Numbered from the stretch's first letter, positions 13,186-21,864 are shown. The stretch: 64,000 nucleotides of DNA from Mayfieldus sp963781495 (GCA_963781495.1 CAWAFX010000002.1:310001-374000), one strand, 5' to 3'. Notes: generated by a model not told the origin, from the letters alone. A program made the numbers and translations.

Positions 13186-15507
13186 CTAGAGCGCGCGGGC
13201 CGCGGCGACGGCAAGCTGCCCGTAGCTGATGCCGCCGTCGTTCGGCGGCAGCAGCCGCGGGACCAGGACCCGGAGCCCGCGGCGATCGAGAAGCGCCGCG
13301 CAGCGCTCGAGCAGCAGCCGGTTCTGAAACACCCCGCCCGAGAGCACGACCAGGTCGAGACCGGCGCCTGCGGCCAGCCCGGCGCAGGCCGCCGCGGTCG
13401 CCGCCGCCAGCGCGTTGTGAAAGCGAGCCGAAACGAGTGCCGGTGCCGCACCCGCCTCGAGGTCGGCGGCCAGCTCGCGCACCGTGACCCGGGCGTCGAG
13501 CACGACCGCCTCGCCTTCCCCGTCGGCGGCGACGCCGAGCGGCAGCTCGTAGGCGCCCCGCTCGGCGGGATCGGCCATCGCCTCCAGCTCGACCGCCGCC
13601 TGGCCCTCGTAGTTGGCCCTCGGCGCCGCCCCGCAGAGCGCCCCGACCGCGTCGAAGAGCCGCCCCATGCTCGTCGTCGTCGGCGCCGTGGAGGGGTCGA
13701 GCCGCACCCGGCAGCAGTTGCGCCAGTCACGGGGCGCCACCGAGCCGGCGAGGGCCGCTGGAAGGGCGGGCTCGTCGGTCCCCAGCGCCTCGGCGAGCCA
13801 GGCGCAAGCCATCCGCCAGGGCTCGCGGATCGCCGCCTCGCCGCCCGGCATTGACAGCGCCGACAGCGAGCCGGCGCGCTCGAAGCCGCCGAGGTCGCCG
13901 ACCAGCAACTCGCCGCCCCAGACGCTGCCGTCGCTGCCGTAGCCGGTGCCGTCGAAGATCGCCCCGACCGCACGCCCCAGCTCACCGTGCTCGGCGAGGC
14001 AGGCGGCGAGATGGGCGTGGTGGTGCTGGACGGCGACGAGGTCCACCCCTTCGCGCTCCAGGGCATAGCGGGTCGAGAGGTAGTCGGGATGAAGGTCGTG
14101 GGCGCAGATCTGCGGCTGCACGGCGAAGAGGCGCTCGAAGTGCTCGATCCCCTCCCGGAACGAGGTCAGCGTCTCGAAGTTCTTCAGGTCGCCGACGTGG
14201 TGGCCGACCCAGGCCCGCCGCCCCTTGGCGACCGCGAAGGTGTTCTTCTGCTCCGCGCCGCAGGCGAGCAGGTGACGGGGGGATTCGAGTGGGAGCTCGA
14301 TCGCCTCCGGCACGTAACCGCGCGAGCGGCGCAGGAGCAGCGGTCGCGGCGCGGACCCCGAGCCGATGACCCGCAGAACCGAGTCGTCGGTGCGGGTCTG
14401 GATCGGGCGGTCGTGGGTCAGAAAGAGGTCCGCGATCGCGGCCAGGCGCTCGAAGGCGTCGGAGTCCTCGAAGGCGATCGGCTCATCGGAGACGTTGCCG
14501 CTGGTCATCACCAGCGTCGTCCCGCAGTCGGCGAGCAGCAGGTGGTGCAGCGGCGAGTAGGGGAGCATCAGGCCGAGCTCGCGCGATGCCGGCGCGACCG
14601 CCGAGGCGACGGCGGCCCGCGGGCGGCGGGGCGCCAGCACGATCGGCCGTTCGCGGCCGCTCAGCAGGGCTACCTCTGCCTCGCCGAGCTCCGCCAGGCC
14701 GCCGGCGGCCTCGAGGCCGGGCGCCATCAGGGCGAAGGGCTTGTCCTCCCGATGCTTGCGGGAGCGAAGCTCGGCCACCGCCTCCTCGTCGTCCGCCCGG
14801 CAGGCCAGGTGATAGCCGCCGAGGCCCTTGACGGCGAGGATCGCCCCGCCGAGCAGCGCCGCCGCGGCGGCGGCAACGGCGTCCGCGGCGGCGCCGAGGG
14901 ATGCCGGCGAGCCATCGCCGTTGCGCAGCGTCGCCGTCGGACCGCAGTCCGGGCAGGCGTTTGGCTGGGCGTGGAAGCGGCGGTCGAGCGGATCGTCGTA
15001 TTCGGCCCGGCAGGCCTCGCAGATCGCAAACCCGGCCATCGTCGTCAGCGGCCGGTCGTAGGGGACCCCGCGCACGATCGTGAACCTGGGCCCGCAGTTG
15101 GTGCAGTTGATGAACGGGTAGCGGTGGCGGCGGTCGCCGGGGTCGAAGAGCTCGGCCAGGCAGTCGCCGCAGGTCGCCGCCTCGGCCGAGACCGGCGCCT
15201 TCGGCTCACCCCCTGCCTCGCTCTCCGCGATCGCGAAGCCGCGCTCACCGGTTGGCGCGAGCGCCTGCGGCTCGACCACCTCCACCAGGGCCAGCGGCGG
15301 CGCGTCGGCGCGCAGCCGCTCGAGGAAGCGATCGACCGCGGCGCCTTCACCTTCGGCCTCGAGCAGCACCCCGGCGCTGTCGTTGAGGACCCAACCGGCG
15401 AGCCCGAGCTCCCGCGCAAGCCGGTAGACGAAGGGGCGAAAGCCGACTCCCTGCACGGTGCCGGTGACGCGGACGCGCACCCGGCGTGCAGTTGCGGTAC
15501 CGGTCAT
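13186..15507 (-). CDS. hypF: Carbamoyltransferase HypF
   Basis: 773 residues, the full HypF length. Domains in order: acylphosphatase-like (about 8-95, GTVQGVGFRPFVYRLA), two zinc fingers (C113/C116/C135/C138 and C163/C166/C185/C188), a YrdC-like nucleotide-binding domain (about 200-380) and a Kae1-like carbamoyltransferase domain with the metal motif HHHAHLAA. HypF makes the thiocarboxamide on HypE that becomes the cyanide ligands of the [NiFe] centre. ATG at 15507, 3 nt after the SIS gene stop. It completes the HypA-F set in this operon. Confidence 0.97.
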   Translation of the reverse strand: MTGTATARRVRVRVTGTVQGVGFRPFVYRLARELGLAGWVLNDSAGVLLEAEGEGAAVDRFLERLRADAPPLALVEVVEPQALAPTGERGFAIAESEAGGEPKAPVSAEAATCGDCLAELFDPGDRRHRYPFINCTNCGPRFTIVRGVPYDRPLTTMAGFAICEACRAEYDDPLDRRFHAQPNACPDCGPTATLRNGDGSPASLGAAADAVAAAAAALLGGAILAVKGLGGYHLACRADDEEAVAELRSRKHREDKPFALMAPGLEAAGGLAELGEAEVALLSGRERPIVLAPRRPRAAVASAVAPASRELGLMLPYSPLHHLLLADCGTTLVMTSGNVSDEPIAFEDSDAFERLAAIADLFLTHDRPIQTRTDDSVLRVIGSGSAPRPLLLRRSRGYVPEAIELPLESPRHLLACGAEQKNTFAVAKGRRAWVGHHVGDLKNFETLTSFREGIEHFERLFAVQPQICAHDLHPDYLSTRYALEREGVDLVAVQHHHAHLAACLAEHGELGRAVGAIFDGTGYGSDGSVWGGELLVGDLGGFERAGSLSALSMPGGEAAIREPWRMACAWLAEALGTDEPALPAALAGSVAPRDWRNCCRVRLDPSTAPTTTSMGRLFDAVGALCGAAPRANYEGQAAVELEAMADPAERGAYELPLGVAADGEGEAVVLDARVTVRELAADLEAGAAPALVSARFHNALAAATAAACAGLAAGAGLDLVVLSGGVFQNRLLLERCAALLDRRGLRVLVPRLLPPNDGGISYGQLAVAAARAL

Positions 15508-15509
15508 CG

Positions 15510-16766
15510 TCAGTCGCGGGGGTCGGCCCGCGGCGGCGGCGCCTCGACCAGCTCCCGCAGCGCGTGGTAGGCGCTTGCCTGCGCCTCCTGGATCCGCGGG
15601 ATGTGCTGGGAGCGGGTGACGATCACGTGGTCGGCCAGGCGCTGCTCGGCGATCCTGCCGCCGTCATAGCCGACCATCGCGATGCTGACCATCTGGCGCC
15701 TCCGCGCCTCGGCGAGGGCCGTGATCACGTTCTCGGAGTTGCCGCTGGTCGAGATCGCCAGCAGGGCGTCGCCGGCCCGGCCGTAGGCGATCACCTGGCG
15801 CTGGAAGATCGCGTCGATGCCGACGTCGTTGCCGACCGCGGTGATGATCGCCGAGTCCTCGGTCAGGTCGAGGGCCCGGCGGGCCGGCCAGGGCGGATCG
15901 GCAGGCGGCGGATAGCGGAAGTCGGCCACGGCGTCCATCGCGTCGGTCGCCGAACCGCCGTTGCCGAGCGCCAGCAGCTTGCCGCCGGCGTCGAAGCAGG
16001 AACGCAGCGCCGCCGCCGCCGCGGCCAGGGCCTCGCGGCCCTCGGTCAGGGTCTGCTCGCGCAGCTCTCCCACCTCCTCGGCCTTCATCTGCACCGAGGC
16101 GGCGACGTCGCCGAGCACCGAGCCGAGGTCGTGCTCGGACTCGGAGAGGAACGGATAGAGAAAGCTGGAGGCGCCGGTGTCGTGGACCGGACCCGCCTCG
16201 CGGCCCTCGAGCAGGCCCCGGTGCTCGAAGAAGACGTGGACCAGCTCCCAGAGCACGTGGTAGAGGGTCTCGGCCAGCTCCTGGCGCACGAAGGGGTCGT
16301 CGCCAGGCGGGACGAACTCCCATTCCGCTCCCGCCGGCTCGAAGGCGATCGTCAGGCACCCCCGGCGCGCCGCTGCGGCGATCCCGTCGCGGACCGCCTC
16401 TCCACCCTCGTCGCCGGCGCCGAAGGCGATCGCGACGTCGTCGGGCTCGGCGACGAGGTCGACCTGCGCCGCGAGCGGGCCCCCCTCGCGCGAGAGCCCG
16501 ATCGCCGGCAGCGCCCGCTTGCCGACGATCACCGGGTGCACGAACTCGACCGTCACGTGACGGACGTCGGAGCGCGCCGCCGGCGAGGTCCCCAGCGCCA
16601 CCAGGCGGCCGCCGCGGGCGAAGCGCTCCGCCATGCGGTGACACAGCGTCGCCACCCGCTGCGCCTCGGCGGCGAAGAAGCGGCGGTTTGCCTCGCTGCG
16701 CCGTTCCAGCAGCGCCTCGATTAGACCGGCGGGCAGCGGCCCGGCCGGATGCTCGCGGACGCTCAC
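15510..16766 (-). CDS. Two-domain SIS sugar-phosphate isomerase-like protein of the hydrogenase operon
   Basis: 418 residues with two SIS-type segments. The C-terminal one resembles GmhA phosphoheptose isomerases (GGKLLALGNGGSATDAMDAVADF, AISTSGNSENVITAL, ITAVGNDVGID). The N-terminal half repeats the fold in degenerate form (GGRLVALGTSPAARSDVRHV) and contains helical stretches with DDPFVRQELAETLYHVLWEL. GmhA-like genes are known neighbours of actinobacterial group 1h hydrogenases, where their role is unexplained. It starts with GTG overlapping the hypB stop (GTGA) and ends 3 nt before hypF, so it is clearly part of the operon. Its ligand is not evident. Confidence 0.85.
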   Translation of the reverse strand: MSVREHPAGPLPAGLIEALLERRSEANRRFFAAEAQRVATLCHRMAERFARGGRLVALGTSPAARSDVRHVTVEFVHPVIVGKRALPAIGLSREGGPLAAQVDLVAEPDDVAIAFGAGDEGGEAVRDGIAAAARRGCLTIAFEPAGAEWEFVPPGDDPFVRQELAETLYHVLWELVHVFFEHRGLLEGREAGPVHDTGASSFLYPFLSESEHDLGSVLGDVAASVQMKAEEVGELREQTLTEGREALAAAAAALRSCFDAGGKLLALGNGGSATDAMDAVADFRYPPPADPPWPARRALDLTEDSAIITAVGNDVGIDAIFQRQVIAYGRAGDALLAISTSGNSENVITALAEARRRQMVSIAMVGYDGGRIAEQRLADHVIVTRSQHIPRIQEAQASAYHALRELVEAPPPRADPRD

Positions 16767-17443
16767 GCCTCGGCGAGCTCCCTGGCACCGACCCGCCGCA
16801 GCCAGGCCGCGAAGTCGGCGCAGCCCTCGCCGCTGCGGGCGCTGACCAGCATCGTCTCGGCGCCGGGGTTGACCTGATCGACGTTCGCCAGCAGGCGGTC
16901 GAGGTCGAAGTCGAGGTGCGGCAGCAGGTCGATCTTGTTGATCACCACCAGGTCGCAGGTGCGGAACATCAGCGGGTACTTCAGCGGCTTGTCCTCGCCC
17001 TCGGTCACCGAGCAGACCATCGCCCGCGCGTCCTCTCCGACCCGGAACTCCGCCGGGCAGACGAGGTTGCCGACGTTCTCGATCACCAGCAGATCGATCT
17101 CCTCCAGCGGCAGCGAGGGAATCGCCGAACGCACCATGTTGGCGTCGAGATGGCATTCGCCCCCGAACCCGGGGTCGGTATTGAGCTGGGTGACCGGGAT
17201 GTGCAGCTGCGCCAGGCGGTCGGAGTCGAAGCTTCCCTGCACGTCGCCCTCCAGCACCCCCGCCCTGACGTCGCCGAGATCGTCCAGCACCCGCTCCAGC
17301 AGCGAGGTCTTGCCGGCGCCGGGAGCGCTCATCAGGTTCACGACCCGCATCCCCGCATGGTCGAAGTCGTGGCGGTTGGCCTCCGCGATCGTCGCGTTGG
17401 CGTCCAACGCGTCCTCGGCGACCCTCACCTTCGTGCGATGCAT
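16763..17443 (-). CDS. hypB: Hydrogenase nickel-insertion GTPase HypB
   Basis: 226 residues. G-domain motifs are present: SAPGAGKTSLL (P-loop, 39-49), EGDVQG, a D-x-x-VIENVGN switch region and NKIDLL. The metal site of the G domain is visible as C97-H98 (GGECHLDANM) with another Cys in NVGNLVCPAEF. The N-terminal His-rich nickel store of some HypB proteins is absent, which fits nickel being supplied by the adjacent NiCoT and sensed through the His-rich Fur protein. AAGGAGG lies 8 nt before the ATG. It overlaps hypA by 19 nt and the SIS gene by 4 nt. Confidence 0.97.
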   Translation of the reverse strand: MHRTKVRVAEDALDANATIAEANRHDFDHAGMRVVNLMSAPGAGKTSLLERVLDDLGDVRAGVLEGDVQGSFDSDRLAQLHIPVTQLNTDPGFGGECHLDANMVRSAIPSLPLEEIDLLVIENVGNLVCPAEFRVGEDARAMVCSVTEGEDKPLKYPLMFRTCDLVVINKIDLLPHLDFDLDRLLANVDQVNPGAETMLVSARSGEGCADFAAWLRRVGARELAEA

Positions 17444-17802
17444 TCGGCGTCCTCCTTGCCCTCCGTCGTTTGCTCGACGTCGATCGACTCGACCTCGAAT
17501 TCCGTCCCGCTCAAGACGTCGACCTCGGCCGCGCCGCAGCCGCTGCAGCGAAAGTCGGCGAAATCCGGCTCCCACTCGCTCGCGCAGGAGCGGCAGCGCA
17601 GGCGCGCCGGCACGATCTCCATCTCCAGCTCGGCGCCCGCGGCCACTGTGTCGCGGCTGACGATCTCGAAGTAGAAGGTCAGCGACTCCGGAACGACCTG
17701 GCGCATCGTCCCGATCGTCAGCTGCACGCCGGTCACCTTGCGGCCGTCGGCGTGGCGCAGAACCGTCTCGAGGATGCCGCTCGAGAGCGATAGCTCGTGC
17801 AT
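17425..17802 (-). CDS. hypA: Hydrogenase nickel metallochaperone HypA
   Basis: 125 residues beginning Met-His-Glu, the nickel-binding start of HypA. Two C-x-x-C pairs (RCRSCASEWEPDFADFRCSGC) form the structural zinc site. HypA hands nickel to the large-subunit precursor with HypB. The C-terminus runs about 25 residues past the zinc domain (VESIDVEQTTEGKEDAEC). The ATG shares one base with the protease stop (TGATG) and the 3' end overlaps hypB by 19 nt, so production of the two partners is coupled. Confidence 0.97.
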   Translation of the reverse strand: MHELSLSSGILETVLRHADGRKVTGVQLTIGTMRQVVPESLTFYFEIVSRDTVAAGAELEMEIVPARLRCRSCASEWEPDFADFRCSGCGAAEVDVLSGTEFEVESIDVEQTTEGKEDAECIARR

Positions 17803-18350
17803 CAGCTCTCGCCCGCCCCGGCGTAGGCCTCGTCGGTCCGCAGCTCGGCGATCTGCTCGAGCACGACGGCTGCGGCGCGGTCGACCGCGGCGGCGACCCG
17901 CGGCGAGAGCTCCATCCCCATCTCCTCGACCGAGGCCGGCTCGCAGGCGACGACGACGACCTTGCCGGGCCAGCCGCCGACCGTCTTCACGAACCGCAGC
18001 ACGGTCTGGGGGTCCATCCCGTGCGGGTTGATCACTTCGCCATCCTCGATCCCGGCCTCGATCTCGCCCTCGTCGGGCTCGAGCACGTAGAGGCTGCCGG
18101 GCTCGCCGCCCTGGCTGCTGACGTCGATCAGCACCATCGCGTCATAACCGCGCATCACCTCGTAGGCGAGGTCGAGGCCGCCGGTCCCGAAGTCGAGCAC
18201 GGTCACTCCGGACGGAAGCTCGCCCGCCAGCAACCGCTCGGCGACCTTGCCGCCGAAGCCGTCGTCCTGCAGAAAGGCGTTGCCTACTCCGGCGACGAGG
18301 ATCTGCTTCTCCAGCTGACGCTCGCTGGGCGGTGACTCGTCAACGCTCAT
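17802..18350 (-). CDS. [NiFe]-hydrogenase maturation endopeptidase (HyaD/HoxM family)
   Basis: 182 residues: QILVAGVGNAFLQDDGFGGKVAERL at the start carries the family Gly-Asn and the metal-binding acidic residue, and VLIDVSSQGGEPGSLYVLE carries the second. These proteases remove the C-terminal extension of the large subunit after nickel insertion; HhyL ends with a 19-residue extension after its DPCxxCGVH motif, a suitable substrate. The ATG at 18350 overlaps the preceding gene's stop as ATGA. It is the only such protease in the window, consistent with dedication to HhyL. Confidence 0.94.
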   Translation of the reverse strand: MSVDESPPSERQLEKQILVAGVGNAFLQDDGFGGKVAERLLAGELPSGVTVLDFGTGGLDLAYEVMRGYDAMVLIDVSSQGGEPGSLYVLEPDEGEIEAGIEDGEVINPHGMDPQTVLRFVKTVGGWPGKVVVVACEPASVEEMGMELSPRVAAAVDRAAAVVLEQIAELRTDEAYAGAGES

Positions 18351-19522
18351 CGCAACTCCACCTCCTCGGGCTTGAAGTACATGAAGCGCCCGGTGTCGCG
18401 CAGCAGCTCCTGGCCGGGATCGCCGTCGACGGTGACGCCGACGTGGACCCCGTCCTCGAAGTCGACGAAGATCCGCTCGACCGTCGCCGTCCGGCCGGCC
18501 AGCAGCGAGTCGATCGGGTCCCGTCCCGGCTCGGGGCGCAGCAGCACTGTCGATCCGATTCGCAGCGTCATCCCCTCGACGGTCACCTCCTGCTCGCCCG
18601 GTACCGCACCCGTCCCGCCCGGGATCATCTCCGGCCGCGCCTCCTGCAGGCGGCCGTGGAGGGCGAGGATCTGCTCCGGGCTGGCGGTCTCGGCGCGCTC
18701 GATCATCTCCCGCACCGCCGGGTCCTGGCTCTCGATCTGCTCGCGCTCGGAGTCGCTCAGCGTCTTTACGTGCAGCAGCAGGGCCTCCTCGATCTCGGTG
18801 TTGTCGAAGAGGTTGCCGAGGCTCTCCGGGGCCAGCCGCGGGTGGTCTGGGAGGAAGATCGCCGCCCCGACAACGGCGTCGTCTCCCGCCCCGGCGAGGA
18901 AGGGCCAGGTGTTGACGTTCTCGCAGCCGGCCACCGCCCCCGCCTGCGGGCCGCTGTCCTCGAGCGGGGAGACGAAGTGGCCGGCCGACGTGCGCAGAAC
19001 CGCGTGGGTGGAGAGCAGGCTCGAGCGCAGCGCCGTCGGCCGGTCGGCGCCGGCGGCGCCCGGCCCGAGATCCGATCTGTTGTGGACGCAGAGCGAGACC
19101 CGCGCCACCCCTTCGTCCAGCTGCTCGGCGCGCAGCTTGACCCGCCCCAGCAGCCGCGGCCCACCGTCGGCCGACTCGAAGCAGAACTCCTCGCCGACCG
19201 GCTGAGCGGCCAGCTCGGCGAGGGGCGGCGAGCGGAGGTCGATCCGGCGCTCGCTGCCGCGATGACCTGCCCCCGCGGCCTGCAGGAAGCGGAAGCCGGC
19301 GCTCAGGGTCGCGTCGGCGCCGGCGCAGAGGATGCACTGCACCCGCAGCATCGCGTGCGTGTGCGGGCTCCCGGCGGCGTAGGCGGGCGGGTAGACGATT
19401 CCGAACGGGGTCGGGGTCGAGTTCTTGGCCGCTCCCGGCGTATAGGGATATAGGGCATAGCCCTCGTAGAGCAGCGTGTCGACGAGGCGGTCGAGGGGAT
19501 CGACGCCCAGATCAGAGCCCAT
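18347..19522 (-). CDS. Conserved hydrogenase-operon protein, 391 residues, unknown function
   Basis: The protein begins MGSDLGVDPLDRLVDTLLYEGYALYPYTPG and has FGIVYPPAYAAG, a C-I-L-C pair, HNRSDL, SPLEDSGP, a region of cluster-like acidic helices (EREQIESQDPAVREMIERA) and a C-terminal beta-rich domain (LRIGSTVLLRPEPG, FVDFEDGVHVGVTVDGD). It has neither a signal peptide nor membrane helices. I do not know a name for it, though proteins of this kind accompany group 1h hydrogenases. It overlaps the DUF6084 gene by 11 nt and the protease gene by 4 nt. A structural or assembly role is the simplest guess. Confidence 0.75.
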   Translation of the reverse strand: MGSDLGVDPLDRLVDTLLYEGYALYPYTPGAAKNSTPTPFGIVYPPAYAAGSPHTHAMLRVQCILCAGADATLSAGFRFLQAAGAGHRGSERRIDLRSPPLAELAAQPVGEEFCFESADGGPRLLGRVKLRAEQLDEGVARVSLCVHNRSDLGPGAAGADRPTALRSSLLSTHAVLRTSAGHFVSPLEDSGPQAGAVAGCENVNTWPFLAGAGDDAVVGAAIFLPDHPRLAPESLGNLFDNTEIEEALLLHVKTLSDSEREQIESQDPAVREMIERAETASPEQILALHGRLQEARPEMIPGGTGAVPGEQEVTVEGMTLRIGSTVLLRPEPGRDPIDSLLAGRTATVERIFVDFEDGVHVGVTVDGDPGQELLRDTGRFMYFKPEEVELR

Positions 19523-20267
19523 CGTCTTCCTCCTCGCCGAGGGCGAGCAGGCGCTCGACCGCGACGTCGAAGGTCGGCAGGCCCCGTTGCGCCTTGAAGC
19601 GGCGCAGGGCATCGATCGTCTCGATGTGCAGCGGCACCCAGCCGCGGAATGGATAGTGGATCTCGATCATCCGCCTCCAGGCCTCGACCGGCATCCGGAA
19701 GCTGGCCGAGAGATCCCAGGGGATCTGCACGATCTGCAGCCGCTCGCGGTCGCCCTGGTAGTAGACGTTGCCGTTGAAGTGGAAGGCGAGCGGAGCCTCG
19801 CCGTCGGCAAGGGCATGGAAGTACTTGGTCGCCGCGACCTCGAGGTCATAGGTGCAGGGCACTTCGATTCCGTGGCTGGTGGAGCCGCTGAAGGCGGGCA
19901 CCAGCGCGTCGACCCTGGTCCAGTGCATGCTGCGAACCGGGGCGCCGACCCGGCCCACCTCGCCGAGCAGCTCGACCAGCCGCTCCCGTGTCGCCTCGTC
20001 GTAGCGTCGCTCCGCGAGCTCGATCTCGATGCTCGTCGCGAGCGCGATCGCGAAGATCTGGCGGCCGCTGCCCTCGCTGACCTCGAGCCTGAAGCGCAGC
20101 GTCGGGGCGGCGGCGTTCGGTGCCGGCTCGACGGCCGAGATCTCGAAGCTGAGGTCTGGTACCTCGGGTCCGAGGTCGCTGGACCCCCGCCCGCCGGGTC
20201 CCAGCTCGGCCGCCGGGACGCCCGGATCAGCCCCGGGCTCCGCTCCCCTCGCCTCCGGCTCGCTCAT
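19512..20267 (-). CDS. DUF6084-family protein of the hydrogenase operon
   Basis: 251 residues. After a Pro/Gly/Glu-rich head come PDLSFEISAVEPAPNAAAPTL, EVPCTYDLEVAATKYFHAL, DGEAPLAFHFNGNVYYQG and WDLSASFRMPVEAW, the DUF6084 pattern; it is soluble and beta-rich, with a helical end (IDALRRFKAQRGLPTFDVAVERLL). No catalytic motif or metal ligand set stands out. Start ATG at 20267 overlaps the DUF5947 stop (ATGA). In known clusters DUF6084 and DUF5947 genes travel together with Hhy genes, as here, but their jobs are not established. Confidence 0.85.
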   Translation of the reverse strand: MSEPEARGAEPGADPGVPAAELGPGGRGSSDLGPEVPDLSFEISAVEPAPNAAAPTLRFRLEVSEGSGRQIFAIALATSIEIELAERRYDEATRERLVELLGEVGRVGAPVRSMHWTRVDALVPAFSGSTSHGIEVPCTYDLEVAATKYFHALADGEAPLAFHFNGNVYYQGDRERLQIVQIPWDLSASFRMPVEAWRRMIEIHYPFRGWVPLHIETIDALRRFKAQRGLPTFDVAVERLLALGEEEDDGL

Positions 20268-20908
20268 GCCGCCCGCTCCCGCAGCTCGGCGAAGAAGCCG
20301 GGCACGGTCCGCTCGATCGCGTCCCCGCCCGAGATCCCCTCCCAGTTGGCCTTGACCATCCCGACCAAGCGGTAGCAGTCGTCGATCGGCGCGATCGCGT
20401 AACGGTGTGGGTCCGAGGTCCGGTCGACGATCAGCGCCTCGGTATCGGGCTCGAGGCTGGCGAGGATCGGATTGGCCTCGCGCAGTTCGTCCCAGGCGCC
20501 AAGGTCGAGCTCGGACTCGGTCGCACCGGCGGGGCTCGGGTAGAGGCTGACGATCCCGCCCACGGTGCTCGAGTACATGAAGAAAGCGAGTCCGATCGGG
20601 ATCTGCATCCGCGCCCAGAGGTCGTCTGCAAGCTCGAAGGTGCCCAACCAGAGCACCCGGGTCCCGACCCGGCGGTAGGAGCCGCTGCCCGCCTTCATCG
20701 CGATGCAGGGCTCGCAGGCGCAGAGGATGCGGCGCTCGTCGACGTCGAGCATGTGGCGATGGTCGGCCGAAAGGCCGGAGCCGCAGATCTCGCACTGCTC
20801 GTCGGCCGCCGGCGCCTCCCCGGCCGCCGGGATGCGCTCGCCACGGGCGAGGCGACGCAGGCTGGTTACGAGGGCGGCGCGGTCCCCGCCACCGCCGTTC
20901 GTGCTCAC
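20264..20908 (-). CDS. DUF5947-family protein of the hydrogenase operon
   Basis: 214 residues from the GTG at 20908, which overlaps the previous stop as GTGA. The N-terminal third has a zinc-knuckle-like C-E-I-C (DEQCEICGSGLSADHRHMLD) followed by LCACEPCIAM, giving five Cys and nearby His residues. The rest (WARMQIPIGLAFFMYSSTVG, FYPSPAGATESEL-like, DDCYRLVGMVKANWEG) is typical of DUF5947. It is cytosolic, with no membrane helix. The Cys/His cluster suggests metal or Fe-S binding; a role in hydrogenase assembly or electron transfer is inferred from position only. Confidence 0.85.
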   Translation of the reverse strand: MSTNGGGGDRAALVTSLRRLARGERIPAAGEAPAADEQCEICGSGLSADHRHMLDVDERRILCACEPCIAMKAGSGSYRRVGTRVLWLGTFELADDLWARMQIPIGLAFFMYSSTVGGIVSLYPSPAGATESELDLGAWDELREANPILASLEPDTEALIVDRTSDPHRYAIAPIDDCYRLVGMVKANWEGISGGDAIERTVPGFFAELRERAA

Positions 20909-21855
20909 GCCCCGACCGCCACCGTCACCACCCCGCCTTGGTCGAGAAGCGGCACCGGCTCCAGCAGCAGCTGCTCGGAGTCCATCGAGCGCCCCGCCCG
21001 CGGCAGGTAGTAGCGGCGCTCGCATGACGGACAGGCGAGGACTCCGCCCCTCAGCGCCCCACCCGAGAGCTGGGATCCGCAGGAGGCGCAGGAGTCCCGG
21101 AACGCCAGCAGCGAGCCGCTCACGTTGGCGACGACGATCGCCATCCCGTCGGCGTCGGCGACTGCGAGCTCGCCGTCCGCCGGCCGCCGCAGGCCGTCCG
21201 GCTCCAGCCAGCGGGGCCGCGGGCGCGGCTCGGGCATTGCCGGAGCACCGTCGGCGCCGTCCCCGCCATTGCCGGCGACGTTGATGACCGGCAGCGGCGT
21301 GCCGGAGATCTCCGGCGGCGCACTCTCGACCACCCCCTCGACCTCCAGTCCCATCAGGTCGGGCGCCGTCTCGGTGAGCGCCTGCTTGATCGCCAGCTCG
21401 AGGGTCGAAGCCGACGCCGGACAGCCGTCGCAGCTGCCCTGCAGCCGGATCCGCGCCACGCCGTCGGCGACCTCGATCAGATCGACGTCGCCGCCGTGCG
21501 ACTCCATGTACGGGCGCACGCCGTCGAGCGCGTCACGCACCCGCTCCTCGAGCCCGACCGGATAGAGGTCGTGGATCAGCAGCAGGCTCGAGACCATCCC
21601 GTCCTCGAGCAGCTCCTGCTTGATCTTGATCCCCGCCTCCCCCGCCCCGTCGAGCGCCTGGCCGATCCGGCTCAGCCCCTCGCCGTGCAGCTCCAGCACC
21701 GCCGCCAGCAGCTGCTCGGCGGTGCGGCGATCCGCCGGGTCGGCGATCCGCTCGATCTCCTCGCTGAGGCGCTGTACGCGGGCGATCAGCTCCCCGGACC
21801 CGGCCGCCGCATCGGTAGGGCGGCCGGGGGACTCGCTTGCCGTCGTCGCTTCCAT
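20905..21855 (-). CDS. NifU-like/Rieske-like iron-sulfur protein (HhyE-type)
   Basis: 316 residues: a helical head (20-105), a NifU C-terminal-type Fe-S domain (about 105-175, SHGGDVDLIEV, C142-x2-C145 in SCDGCPAS), a Pro-rich linker, and a Rieske-like beta domain at about 228-316. In that last domain the ligands are C256-x2-C259 (SCASCG) and C275-x2-C278 (ACPSCERR); a true Rieske site would have His at the second position of each pair. Iron-sulfur proteins encoded next to group 1h subunits are proposed electron carriers from the hydrogenase (HhyE in mycobacteria). It starts 10 nt after hhyL. Confidence 0.85.
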   Translation of the reverse strand: MEATTASESPGRPTDAAAGSGELIARVQRLSEEIERIADPADRRTAEQLLAAVLELHGEGLSRIGQALDGAGEAGIKIKQELLEDGMVSSLLLIHDLYPVGLEERVRDALDGVRPYMESHGGDVDLIEVADGVARIRLQGSCDGCPASASTLELAIKQALTETAPDLMGLEVEGVVESAPPEISGTPLPVINVAGNGGDGADGAPAMPEPRPRPRWLEPDGLRRPADGELAVADADGMAIVVANVSGSLLAFRDSCASCGSQLSGGALRGGVLACPSCERRYYLPRAGRSMDSEQLLLEPVPLLDQGGVVTVAVGA

Positions 21856-21864
21856 CGCCCTGGC

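Noticed and set aside
20905..21855. Calling the protein a true Rieske ferredoxin
   Set aside because: The two histidine ligands required for a Rieske cluster are replaced by cysteines.
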